From assembly GCA_963575745.1 (NCBI GenBank), contig CAUYUJ010020690.1, positions 44,324 to 108,323 on the forward strand: a DNA stretch of 64,000 nt, in the 5' to 3' direction. The stretch comes from Prorocentrum cordatum (taxonomy: Eukaryota; Sar; Dinophyceae; Prorocentrales; Prorocentraceae). Below are positions 32,253 through 42,785 of this stretch, piece by piece (position 1 is the stretch's first letter; each line of letters opens with the position of its first letter). The notes under the pieces were generated by a model. That model made no database searches and had not been told where the DNA came from. It saw only the letters and a list, made by a program, of their open reading frames with translations. The translations under genes were made by a program, and so were the position numbers.

Positions 32253-32426
32253 GGGTCCGAATGGATGGGGTCGAATGATCTCGCCGCATCGCCAATACAT
32301 CGCCGATGCATCGGCGATTAATCGGCGAAGTCGGCGACGCATCCGCGACGCCGGCGCGGAGAAAATCGGGCTCCGCATCGAACCGCAGTTGCGCTGCATC
32401 GGCGATGCGGCGCGATCCTCGGACCC
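32253..32426. mobile_element. Foldback repeat family, most complete copy (174 bp)
   Basis: The left end GGGTCCGA...GATCTCGCCGCATCGCC pairs with the complemented right end GGGTCCGA...GATCGCGCCGCATCGCC. The middle is itself rich in ATCGCCGATGCATCGGCGAT palindromes. Related copies are at 8728, 12250 and perhaps 12715. Confidence 0.75.
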
Positions 32427-32477
32427 AATCGAAGGTCAGCTTGCGATTCACAAATTATGTGCTTTTAAAAAAGAAGT

Positions 32478-33353
32478 ATCCCAGTGCGACCCTACCTAGG
32501 AATTGGAACCTCTAGGAAAGCAGCAATAGTGGATGCCGTGCTGCGCTTTGCTATGCTACGCTATGCTGTGCTGCGTTATGTTATGATATGCTAAACGATA
32601 CTGTGATATGAGATGCGATACTGCGCTATGTTATGATATTATATGATATGCTATGCTATACTGCGCGACGCGATGCTATGTTATGATATGCTATGGTATG
32701 ATGTGATGTGCTATGATATGCTGTGCTGTGCTATGCTAGGCAATGAGATGCTATGCTATGGTAAGTTACGCTGCGCTATGCTATGCTATGCTTTGCTGAG
32801 CTAAGATATGCTGTGCGATGATTGGCTATGCTATGCGATGTTATGATGTGCTCATGCTGCGCTGCGCTATGATGCACTAGGCTAAGCTAAGCTAAGCTAA
32901 GGTAAGCTAAGCTAAGCTAACTTAAGCGAAGCTAAGCTAAGCTAAGCTAGGTTAGGTTAGGCTAAGCTAAGCTACGCTAAGTTAAGCTAAGCCAGGCTAA
33001 GCCAAGCCAGGCTAAGCTAAGCTAAGTTAAGATGAGATAAGCTAAGCTAAGCTAAGCTAAGCTAGGCTAAGCTAAGTTAAGCTAAGCTAAGCTAAGCTAA
33101 GCTAAGCAAAGTTAAGCTAGGTTAGGCTAAGCAAAGCTAAGCTAAGCTAAGATGAGATAGGCTAAGCTAAGCCAAGCTAAGCTAAGCTTAGCTAAGCTTA
33201 GCTAAGCTTAGCTAAGCTAAGCTGGGTGAACCCAGGGGGCGCGACTGGGGGAACCGCGGGGCGGGGACTGGGGGAACCGCCCGGGGCGCTGTGCACTGCC
33301 CGCCCCTTTAAGCTAAGAGAGTAAGAACCCTTCTAGGCAGAGCCTAGGTAGGG
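32478..33353 (-). mobile_element. Element with a TTAGC satellite core, copy 2 (inverted)
   Basis: Complement of copy 1: it starts CCCAGTGCGACCCTACCTAG at the left and ends CTAGGCAGAGCCTAGGTAGG at the right, with TAAGCTAAGC units at 32880-33230 and the GGGACTGGGGGAACCGC segment at 33260-33280. Its core is shorter and one half (32530-32870) is a CTATG-type array instead of TTAGC. Confidence 0.75.
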
Positions 33354-33359
33354 AATGAG

Positions 33360-33382
33360 TATATATATATATATATATATAT
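33360..33382. repeat. (TA)n microsatellite
   Basis: Pure TA, immediately outside copy 2 of the TTAGC element. Confidence 0.95.
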
Positions 33383-33684
33383 GAACCAAAAAAACTGCTC
33401 GGGCAAATCGCGGGGTGGCGCCCGCCAGATTGAAAATCAACGGCGACGGCGCCGGTGTTTAGCGCCGACGCCCAGCCGACAGCGAGAAGGCGACAGACAG
33501 CACAATCTGGGGGAGGGGAGGGGGGCGGGAGGCAAAAGAGGAGGAGGAGGAGGAGGATCCGACGCTCCGGCTGACCCCCTTTGGCAATGACCCGCGTCAC
33601 GTGAAGCCCCGACTGACGTAACCGCTCCAACTGGGAAACGCAGCGAGGGCGCTGAATTAGGAATTATAGCTTATAGGAATCAAG

Positions 33685-33930
33685 GGAGGAGGAGGAGGAG
33701 GAGGAGGACGAGGAGGAGGAGGAGGAGGAGGAGGAGGAGGAGGAGAAGGGAGGAGGAGGAGGAGGAGGAGGAGGAGGAGGGAGGAGGAGGAGAAGGGAGG
33801 AGGAGGAGGAGGAGGAGGAGGAGGAGGAGGAGGAGGAGGAGGAGGAGGAAGGGAGGAGGTAGGAGGAGGAGGAGGAGGAGGAGGAGGAGGACGAGGAGGG
33901 CGAGGAGGACGAGGACGAGGAGGAACGGTT
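33685..33930. repeat. (GGA)n microsatellite
   Basis: About 245 bp of GGA with occasional GAA and GTA. Confidence 0.95.
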
Positions 33931-34309
33931 CGGATCGCATCAGATCGGACTGGGAGTCTCGGAGCCTGGAGCCAGTGAAACGCCATTTGAGGCCTGGCAG
34001 TGGGTATCACCGCCGCCCTGATCAATTGAGGAATGCTCCAGGGTCTGAGGCCTCCTGCACACGTTCCTGAACGGAAGCCCCTACCGTACCGTAGTCATGA
34101 TAAGAAGATTAACAAAACAGGCACCCACGGGAGGAGAAAAGGAAAAGGGCCGCGGCGGGGGGAGCTCCTCTTCCTCCTCGTCCTTCCCCTCCCTCGCCGC
34201 GGCGGGGGCGACCCCATCCTCGTCAGCGTGTTGCCCTCGTGTGCCTCCTCCTCTACCTCCCCACTCCTCCTTCTGCCCAGGGGAAGGGGAGGAGGGGGAA
34301 GTGGGACAC

Positions 34310-34396
34310 TCCAGGAAGCCTTCGAGTGAGCAGCTTGTACATGATGACGCCGGCGCAGTAGATGTCGACAGCGGGGGAATACTCACCCAGGTACGC
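34310..34396 (-). CDS. Protein kinase exon, subdomain IX
   Basis: After a TTTGCTCGCAG acceptor the minus strand reads AYLGEYSPAVDIYCAGVIMY and then KLLTRRLPG. This matches the kinase pattern Y....D(I/V)(W/Y)S.GVI.Y.LL.G..PF; the D is the conserved Asp of subdomain IX. After GGA the next bases are GTGTCC, a possible GT donor. The exon is short, as expected in dinoflagellates. In transcription order it precedes the kinase exons at 13.6 and 9.9 kb, but the 15-20 residues expected between it and the 13.6-kb exon were not located, so membership in the same gene is inference. Confidence 0.65.
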
Positions 34397-34689
34397 CTGC
34401 GAGCAAAAATGAATGATTTCTTCCTCTGAGCCTGGCGTTTCGCACCCAAGTGCACCCAAACGCCAAAACGAGTCAGCAATCATATGTCAAGAATGGCTCG
34501 AAGGATCGACACGCAACAGATCCACTGTGTGGGTACGTATACGCCTGCGCGCACGCGCAGGCACACGAGCATGGCGACTGCGTCTGCGCACTCCAGGCGC
34601 GCTGGAGCTAAGGACCAACGCCCGGGCACGGCGGCGGGATGGGCCTTCCGTGTATGCAGTCACGAAGTATACTCGAGTGGGGGCCCGGG

Positions 34690-35550
34690 AGCCCACGTGG
34701 CCGCTTCCTCTTGGCGCTCCCGCGCTCTCTGGGGCTCCCCCCGATACAAACATTCTACAGAAGCTGGGAGGCCCCATAGGACGGGCCAGGAGGGCCCCCG
34801 AGAGGCCCCCTTCCTCTTGGCGCTCCCGCGCCTTTTTGGGGCTTCCCCCGATAAAAAAAACTGCACAGAAGCCGGGAGGCCCCATAGGACGGGCCAAGGA
34901 GGGCCCCCCGAGAGGCCCCCCCCCACGGCGCGCAGGACGCCCCGAAGGCGGCCCCCGACGGCGCTCCAGGCCGCCAGAAGAGGGCCAGCAGACGGCCCAA
35001 CAGAGGACCCCCAAGGACGCCCCCAGGAGAGATCCTGGAGGCTCCCTAAGAGAGAGCCCCGAGGTGCCCAAATCACTGGTTTCTCCGAGTGTGTTCTCGA
35101 GAAGTGTTCTTAACGTTCGCGCCTGTTCTGGCTGTCGACGCTCCAAGACGGCCCCAGAAAGCGCCCAAGATCGACCCCCAGGACAGCCCAAGGGGCCCCC
35201 AAGAACGCCCCCGGACTGCTTGAGACTGCCCCAAGACAGTCCAAGAGCCCCCCGAAGACGGCACAACAGAGCTCCAAGAGGGGCTCCAGAGCTGCCCCAC
35301 AGGGAGAACACGCACTGACATGTCGAGCCTTTCGCCCCAAGACGGCCCCCGAGACTGCTAGCAGAGCAGGCCCCCAAGAGGCCGCTCCAAAAGGCCCCCC
35401 AAAGGCCCAAATACGGCCCAGATCAGGCTCCCAAGAGATCCCCAAGAGGCCCCAAGATAACCCAAAACCGAATCCTAAAGGCTTCTAAAAGACCTCCCTA
35501 GAGATCCCCAGAGTCATCCCAAATGCCTCTGGCCCATAACCCAGGCGCAA
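34690..35550. repeat. CCCAAGA-type degenerate repeat with a duplicated 110-bp unit
   Basis: CCTCTTGGCGCTCCCGCGC occurs at about 34705 and 34811, each followed by CCCCGATA and GAAGC.GGGAGGCCCCATA. The rest is CCCAAGA-type. Confidence 0.8.
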
Positions 35551-35749
35551 CGGCTGGATGGGCCGAAGGCCACTAGATCCGCCGCCCACTCTTGGCTTGC
35601 CTCAGGGGTGCCCAGCGTGCTAAATGTTTGATGGCTTTTGGTTGTGTCAGAATCTCCCCCTGCAAGGGCTTCGGCCCAGCGCGCTGGCCACCCGGACGGA
35701 ATGCTTGCCCGGAGGTGGTTGGCAAGGAGTTGTCTGTTCCAGGTGGATC

Positions 35750-36335
35750 CAAGGTGGCTCAAGACGGCCTCAAAGACGGCCAGGATGGCCTCAAAGTTCG
35801 CCCAAGACAATCCAAGATGCCCCCAAGTCCGCCCACGAAGCCTTCAAGACGGCCCAAGACAGCCCAAGAGGCTTGCAAGACGGCTCAAGAGGTATCCAAA
35901 GAGTCCTCCCTGAGGGCCAGAAGAGGCCAACATCGTTGATGTTCCTTCGGTTTTTGAAAGATTTCAGAATGTCCTTCTCTTCGGCCTTCCCAAGGCCCAT
36001 GACGACCCAAGGGGGCCCCAAGATCGCCCAAAGATAGCCCCAAAGGCCTCCAAGATGACCCCGTGACGGCCAAAAAACCCTCCAAGACGGCCCCAAGAGG
36101 GCCTCAAGACGGCCCAAGAGGCCTCCAAGACGCCCATGATAGCTTCCAAGACGGCCCTGAAGCACCCCAAGAGGGCCCTAAGTCGGTTTAGAGAGACCCC
36201 AAGACGGCTGCCGACGTCGTCAGACGGGCAAAGAACGCCCTAAGACGACCAAAGAGGACCCCAAGACGCCCCAAAAGTTCCCCAGGAGGCCCAAGGAGGC
36301 CTCCAAAAGGTCTCGAGGAGGCCCACAAGAAGTTC
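35750..36335. repeat. CCCAAGA-type degenerate repeat block
   Basis: Units such as CCAAGACGGCCCAAGAGGC recur throughout. The same family occurs at 1.0, 34.7, 41.9, 50.5 and 56.3 kb. Confidence 0.85.
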
Positions 36336-36354
36336 CCAAATGGTCTCCAAAGTC

Positions 36355-36515
36355 TCTCCTCCTCCTCCTCCTCCTCCTCCTCCTCCTCCTTCTCCTCAAC
36401 CTCCGACTTCTCTTCCTCCTCATTCTCCCTTCTACTCTAATCCTCTTCCTCCTCCTCATCCTCCTCCTCCTCCCCTTCTCCTCCTCCTCCGCCTCCTCCT
36501 CCTCCCTATGTTTCC
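36355..36515. repeat. (TCC)n microsatellite
   Basis: TCC units with TTC and CCC interruptions. Confidence 0.93.
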
Positions 36516-36544
36516 CCCCTCTCCGCCGCTTCTTTTTCCCACAA

Positions 36545-36672
36545 CGGCCAGAGGAACAAATGGTCCGACGATACCTTGGCAGAGCCCTGGCCACAAAGTC
36601 CAGCCGCATGGACGATTCCAAAAGGCAGGGGGCGGCGGTGATTCGCCACAGTCGTCTTCGGTAAATACACAT
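36545..36672. repeat. Dispersed repeat shared with 42640-42785
   Basis: CCAAAAGGCAG....GCGGCGGTGATTCGC and ACAGTCGT.TTCGGTAAATAC are shared with the copy at 42.7 kb. Both copies follow a CCCAAGA-type block and a pyrimidine tract. One minus-strand frame is well conserved (PKTTVANHRR.LPFG), with two of the few differences synonymous, but it is only about 45 codons. Confidence 0.7.
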
Positions 36673-36679
36673 GTAAACC

Positions 36680-36984
36680 AACGAAAACAAATACACATAT
36701 ATCTGTGTATATATTCATACGTGTATACATACAAATACATAACGATATATACATACACACATGCACATCAATATATGCATATATCTACACATACATATAT
36801 ACATATACATAAACATATGTATACGCATGCACATATGCATGTACATAGACGTATACATAGACGTATACATATTCATGTACATATACATATATGTAAATGC
36901 ATACGCAAACCATATACATGTACACATACGTGAACATAACCATACCCATATACATACATGCATGCATACACGTGTATACATATC

Positions 36985-37016
<32 letters not shown>

Positions 37017-37245
37017 TACGTATACAACTACAAATGACCATAAACGTATATGTACACCTACACATGCATAAACATGTACATATACCTGAACACATACATA
37101 TACATATACACATACATATACATATACATGTACATATACATGCACGCATACATCTATATATATATGTACATTTATGTGCATATATACATATACACAAACA
37201 TATATACACACAAATACATATACATATATACATATGTGTATATCA
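36680..37245. repeat. (CATA)n / ACATAT array
   Basis: About 565 bp of ACATATAC-type units. It ends exactly where the left arm of the large palindrome begins. Confidence 0.95.
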
Positions 37246-40168
37246 GCCCCCCAACACCCATGTTACGCATTCTTCCTTCCTACGAGGCTGGAGTCGTGCC
37301 GCTCCCCTCCTGTATCCCGTCCCTCTCCGCGCCTTGTATTCGTCTTCTTCTTCTCTGAAGCCTTCCCCCGCATCCGCTAGCGACACCTTTTCCACAGGCG
37401 CTAACGTGACAGATGCAAGCGCCTGCTTCCTCTACATAAGCGGTAAACTAGCGTGTGAGCGTGGGCACATCGACGAGAAATCAGCCAACCTTGCGATTTC
37501 ACTTGGATGCCTGGGATATCTGAAATGCAAATCAACGAAGTCCTGTGATTTCGGTGGGGCTCCTGGGCTTCCTGGGATCCCTGTGATTCCGTACTCTGGA
37601 GCAAAGCCAACCTTGGGATCCCCAGGAAGTCCAGGGCTCAGAATTCCAAGAACCTCGAAGAAACCACAGTGTTCGCGACGTCGGTGGTGCGCGAACCCTG
37701 CGATTTCATTGAGACTCCTGGGATTTGTGGGGCGCTAATCATCGAAACCTAATGGTTTCACTGGGATTCCTGGGATTCCTTTGATTTCATACCCTGGAGC
37801 AAAACCAACCTTGGGACCCCCAGGAGGTCCAGGGCTCAGAATCCCGGGAATCCCATTGAAATCACAAGGTTCGAGACGTCGGTAATGCGCGAGCCCTACG
37901 ATTTCATGTGGATTCATGGGATTCCTGGGATGCAAATCGACGGAGACCTGCGAGTTCATTGGGCTTCCCAAGGTTCCTGGGATTTCATACCCTGGAGCAA
38001 AACCAACCTTGGGATCCCCAGGAGGTTCAAGGTTCAGAACCCCAGGAATCCAAATGAGATCGCAGGGTTCGCGACGTCGGTGATGCGCAAACCCTGCGAT
38101 TTCACCGGGATCCCTGAGATTTCTGGGATGCTAACCAACAAAACCTTTTGATGTCAGTGGGATTCCTGGACTGCCTTGGATTTGAAGCCCTGGTGCAAAA
38201 CCAACCTTAAGATCCCCAGAGGGTCCAGGGCTCAGAATCCCAGGAATCCCTATGAAATCGTAAGGTTCGCGACGTCGGTGATGCGCAAACCCTGTGATTT
38301 CACTGGGATTCCTGGGATGCAAGTCGACGAAACGAAACCTTGCGATTTCATACGGATTCCTGTGATTTTCAGCCTCGACCTTCTGTGACCCCAGAACTCG
38401 TGCTTTGTTTTCGCTCCAGAGTGTGAAATCCGAGGAACCCCAGGAGCCCCAATGCAATCAAAAGGTTGGAGACGTCGGTGATGCGCAAACCTGTGTGCTT
38501 TCATTAGGGTTCCTGGGGTTCCTGGGGTGCAAATCAACGAAACCTTGCGATGTAACTCGGGTTCCTGGAACTCCTGGGATTTCAAGCAATGGAGCAAAAC
38601 CAACCTTAGGATCCCCAGGAGGTCCAGGGCTCAAAACCCAAGGAAGCCGTCGGTGATGCGCAAATCCTGTGATTGCACGGGGATTCCTAGGATTCTTGGG
38701 ATTCAGATCAACGAAACCTTGGATTCGTTTGGATTCCTTGGATTCCTAGGATTCCTTATTCCTAGGATTCCTTATGAATTCGTTTGGATTCCTTGGATTT
38801 CAGGATTCCTCGGATTCCTAGGATTCATTATGGATTCGTTTGGATTCCTGGGATTCCTTGGATTCGTTTGGATTCCTAGGATTCCTTATGAGTTCGTTTG
38901 GATCCCTTGGACTTCAGACCCGGGAGCGCAACACACAGCACGAGCCCTGGGGCCACAGAAGGCCGAGGCAAAAGATCCCAAGAACCCCTCGAATCCCAAA
39001 TGAAATCACCAGGTTTTTTGCATTTGAGGAATCCCAGGAATCCTATAAAAATCGCGGGTTTCGCGCATCACCGACGTCTCGAACCTTGCGATTGCATTGG
39101 AATTCGTGGGATTCTGAGCCCTGGACCTCCTGGGGATCCAAAGGTTGGTTTTGCTCCAAGGTATGGAATCCTAGGAATCCCAAGAATCGCACTGAAGTCA
39201 CAAGGTTCCGTTGATTAGCGCCCCAGGAATCCCAGGAGTCCCAATGAAATCACAAGGTTCGCGAACCACCGGCGTCGCGAACCCTATGCTTTCATCGGGG
39301 TTCATGGGATTCTGAGCCCTGTTGCTCATCACCGACGTCTCGACCCTTGTGAATTCACTCGGATTCCTAGGATTCTGAGCCCTGGATTGCCTGGGGATCC
39401 CAAGGTTGGTTTTGCAAGAGGGTATGAAGTTCCAGGAACCCAAAGAACCCAAATGAAACCACTTGGCTCCGTTGAGTAGCGTCCCAGAAGCCATAGGAAT
39501 CCAAATGAAATGATAGGGTTTGCGCATCACCGACGTCGCGAACCCAGTGAATTCACCAGGATTCCTGGAACTCTGAGCCTTGAACCTCCCGAGGGTCCCA
39601 AGGTTGGTTTTGCTCCAGGGTATGAAATCCCATGAATTCCATGAAGCCCAATGACATCGCAAGGTTTCGTTGATTTGCATCCCAGGAATCCCAGGACCCC
39701 GCATGAAATCACAAAGGTTTGCGCATCACCGACGTCGCGAACCCAGTGATTTCACTGGGATCTCTTGAGTTCTGAGCCCTGGACTTCCTGGGGATCCCAA
39801 CGTTGGTTTTGCTCCAAGGTGTGAAATCAGTGGAACCCCAGGAATCCCAATGAAATCAAAGGGTTTCGTTGATTTGCATCCCAGAATCCCACGAATCCCA
39901 ACGGAATCACAAGGCTTGTTGATTTCTCGTCTACTGGATGGCTCACACGCTAGTTCCCCCTCTATGTAGAGGAAGCAGACGCTTGCATATGTCACGTTGG
40001 CGCCTGTGGAAAATGTGCCGCTAGCGGATGCGGGGGAAGGCTTCAGCGAAGAAGAAGAAACAAAAAAAGAAGAAGAGGCGCGGAGAGGGAAGGGGAAAGA
40101 GGAGGGGAGCGGCACGACTCCAGTCTCGTGGGAAGGTAGAAGGCGTATAATGGGTGCTGGGGGGGGGG
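37246..40168. mobile_element. Palindromic element, 2.9 kb, with about 200-bp internal repeats
   Basis: The first and last about 250 bp are inverted copies: the left has CTGGAGTCGTGCCGCTCCCC, CCTTCCCCCGCATCCGCTAG and CTTCCTCTACATA, and the complemented right end has the same words in the same order. Inside, units of about 200 bp (landmark GACGTCGGTGATGCGC at 37676, 37874, 38072, 38271, 38471 and about 38647) run one way in the left half. Their complements (GCATCACCGACGTC near 39065, 39525 and 39723, with variants between) run the other way in the right half. The turning point is an ATTCCTTGGATTC-rich patch near 38700-38900. No transposase was found. Confidence 0.85.
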
Positions 40169-40174
40169 CTGCGC

Positions 40175-40224
40175 ATATACATATACATGTACATACAGAT
40201 CACTCGTGCTGCGTACATATATAA

Positions 40225-40265
<41 letters not shown>

Positions 40266-40275
40266 TGTAAATACG
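40175..40275. repeat. (CATA)n and (TA)n continuation
   Basis: CATATACATATACATG and a pure TA run, resembling the array at 36680-37245 on the other side of the palindrome, as if the element had inserted into it. Confidence 0.8.
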
Positions 40276-40309
40276 CAGCACCCCGCAATTGCGGATAAGA
40301 GTGAGGGGG

Positions 40310-40500
40310 CGGTCGCGGGGTGGGTCGCGGGTGGGTCGTGGGGTGGGTCGCGGGTGGGTCGCGGGTGGATCGCGGGTGGGTCGCGGGGTGTGTCGTGGGT
40401 GGGTCGCGGGTGGGTCGCGTGGGTGGGTCGCGGGGTGGGTCGCGGGTGGGTCGCGGGGTGGGCCGCGGGTGGGTCGCGGGTGGGTCGCGGGCGGGGGGGG
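40310..40500. repeat. GGGTGGGTCGC tandem repeat
   Basis: About 17 units of 9-12 bp (GGGTGGGTCGC). Confidence 0.95.
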
Positions 40501-40504
40501 GGGA

Positions 40505-40541
40505 CGACGACGCAACAAAAGAACAACAACAACAACAACAA

Positions 40542-40602
<61 letters not shown>

Positions 40603-40611
40603 AACACCACC

Positions 40612-40644
<33 letters not shown>

Positions 40645-40648
40645 TACT
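40505..40648. repeat. (CAA)n/(CGA)n microsatellite
   Basis: CAA, CGACAA and CGA blocks in succession. Confidence 0.96.
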
Positions 40649-40869
40649 AGCACGTGGGGACACTCCGTTCTCACCAGTGCCAGGGTTTTCATACGACGCC
40701 CGCCAATACCCCCACTTTGTGGGGGGGCCGGTTCAAGCTCTACCACATTTCCAAACGACTCTTCGCCACCACCCACACCCAGCTTCCCGCCCTATGACGT
40801 TCGGACACTTCACTTCGTGGCCTGCGGACGACCGTGGCTACTACACTGGCGCATGGGTACAGCGAGTTG

Positions 40870-41600
40870 TGTAACATAAATGTTGAAAAACCATTGGTTT
40901 TTTAGGATTCGGACAGCGCGCGCGGGTAGAAATTTTGAAAATTCGTACAGATGTTTTTCGAGGACCTACGGTGCGATTCGTATGATTTTATGTTGCGCGG
41001 TGCTAAAATTCCTAAGAAACCCAATGGTTTTTGAAGATTTCGGCGTGCGCGCGCGAAGAAAAAACGAATGTGTCCCGCATGGTATTATTTGACAGGGATG
41101 ATGGCCCTGGCAGGTGCGCAACCGTTGTCGCAGAAGTTCGAAAAAGTTGCTCGCAAAAGCCCGTTTGACAGAAATGTTTAAAAAGTGTTGGGTTTCCTAC
41201 GAATCCGCAAGAGCGCGCGGGATGAGATTTTGACAATTTTTTGTTGAAAAACCATTGGTTTTTTGATGTTTTTATGTTAAAATCGCTGCGAACACTAAGG
41301 TTTTGGAAGGATTTCGTCTTGCGCGCGCGAATGTCCACTTTACCTTATTTTTTGCAAGGGATTCTTGAAATTTGATTATATTAGAACAAGAAATGTCATT
41401 TTCTATTGTTTTTTGCAAGGGAAAGCGGATTACAACAAAACAACCGGATCCTGTACACACCCTCTTTTCTGAGGCTTCCTCACGAAAATGATGAAAATGT
41501 AGCTGCGGCCTAGGCGGCGCAGGGGGGGCGCGCACCAGGGGGCCCAACAATAATTATTCTTTAGAATAAATAATGTTCAAAACAACAAGAATCCTCGCCG
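40870..41600. other. AT-richer stretch with repeated AAAAACCATTGG palindromes, no gene
   Basis: AAAAACCATTGGTTTTTT occurs at about 40884 and 41247, and a variant (AAACCCAATGGTTTTTG) at 41016. GCGCGCG stretches follow each at 15-50 bp. No coding motif was found. Confidence 0.6.
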
Positions 41601-41869
41601 TGAATCCCCACTTCAGCCACGCACCCAAGGACAGTGAATGACCGTTCGGGCCCCCTCACTCTGATATATATATATATAAGAGAGAGAGAGAGATATACGT
41701 ATACTCACGCCCCTGCGACTTGCCACAAGGGTGCGTGGCGTGCCGAACATGAGGTATTTCTTGGCCCTTTCCGTAAGAACCTCCCAAGGGCATACAACCC
41801 AAACCGCCGGCCACCCGGACGGACGCGCAAACTTCTGGCTCCATTGGCGTTTCCGCCCCAGTAAGACCC

Positions 41870-42540
41870 GTAAACTTCCCAGGTCGTCGGTCTTCCCACC
41901 CCAGACGGCCCCAAGATGGCCTCCAAGACGGCCAATATAGTTACCAAGACGGCGAATTACGATAGTCCAACGAGAACCCAAGATAGCCCCAAGATCTCTT
42001 CAAGACGGGCTGAGATGCCCTCAAGATGGCCCAAGATGGCCGCAAGATCGCCCAAAAAGCCTCAGAGACGGCTCAAGAGGCCTCCAAGAGGCCTCCAGGA
42101 AGGCCCGAAGAAGTCAAAACCATTGTTCGCCCGCACGTGTATAATGGATTTGGGCGCTGGCTCAGTTTCGGCGCTCCGACTGCCCAAGACGGCCCCAAAG
42201 GCCACCAAGATGGCCCAAGAGCGCCCAATAGCCCCTGACAGCCGCGAGGCCCCAAGACGGCCCCAAGAGACCCCCAAAACGGCCCAGGAGACCTCCACGA
42301 TGCTCAAGACGGCCTCTCAGACGGTCCTGAAGCGCCCCAAGAGGGCCCCTAGTCTGCCAAGAGAGGCCCCCAAGACGGCGTCCGACGGCGTCAGACAGGC
42401 CAGGAACGCTCCAGACAGCGAAAGAGTCTCTTAAGTACCCTCTAAAGGCCTCGAAGAGGCCCAAGGAAGCCTCCAAAAAGCCACCAAGAGGCCTCCAGGA
42501 AACTCCCGGGAGGCCCCAAGAGTGTCCCAAGAGGCCTCCT
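41870..42540. repeat. CCCAAGA-type degenerate repeat block
   Basis: Units CCAAGATGGC, CCAAGACGGC and CCCAAGAG dominate. It ends in a short TCC and (CT)n tract (42535-42610). Confidence 0.85.
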
Positions 42541-42572
42541 CCTCCTCCTCCGCCTCCTCCTCCTCATGTTTC

Positions 42573-42609
<37 letters not shown>

Positions 42610-42639
42610 CTCCTATCATCTCATCCTTTCTCCCTCACG

Positions 42640-42785
42640 TGTTCACCGAAGGGGTTCCGCAACGGTTGGGGAAACACGTAGTCCGATAGCTTGGCCGAGC
42701 TCTGGCCGCAACGTTCGGCCACATAGGCGCTTCCAAAAGGCAGTGAGCGGCGGTGATTCGCTACAGTCGTTTTCGGTAAATACCT
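42640..42785. repeat. Dispersed repeat shared with 36545-36672
   Basis: Contains CTTCCAAAAGGCAGTGAGCG and TTTTCGGTAAATAC. It sits directly at the left edge of the higher-order satellite. Confidence 0.7.

Noticed and set aside
36715-37233. Cys/Tyr/Met-rich membrane protein frames
   Set aside because: Translations of the (CATA)n array.
37676-38660. CRISPR-like or spacer-type array at 200-bp period
   Set aside because: The whole 200-bp unit is repeated, not a short repeat with unique spacers, and it is mirrored in the right arm.
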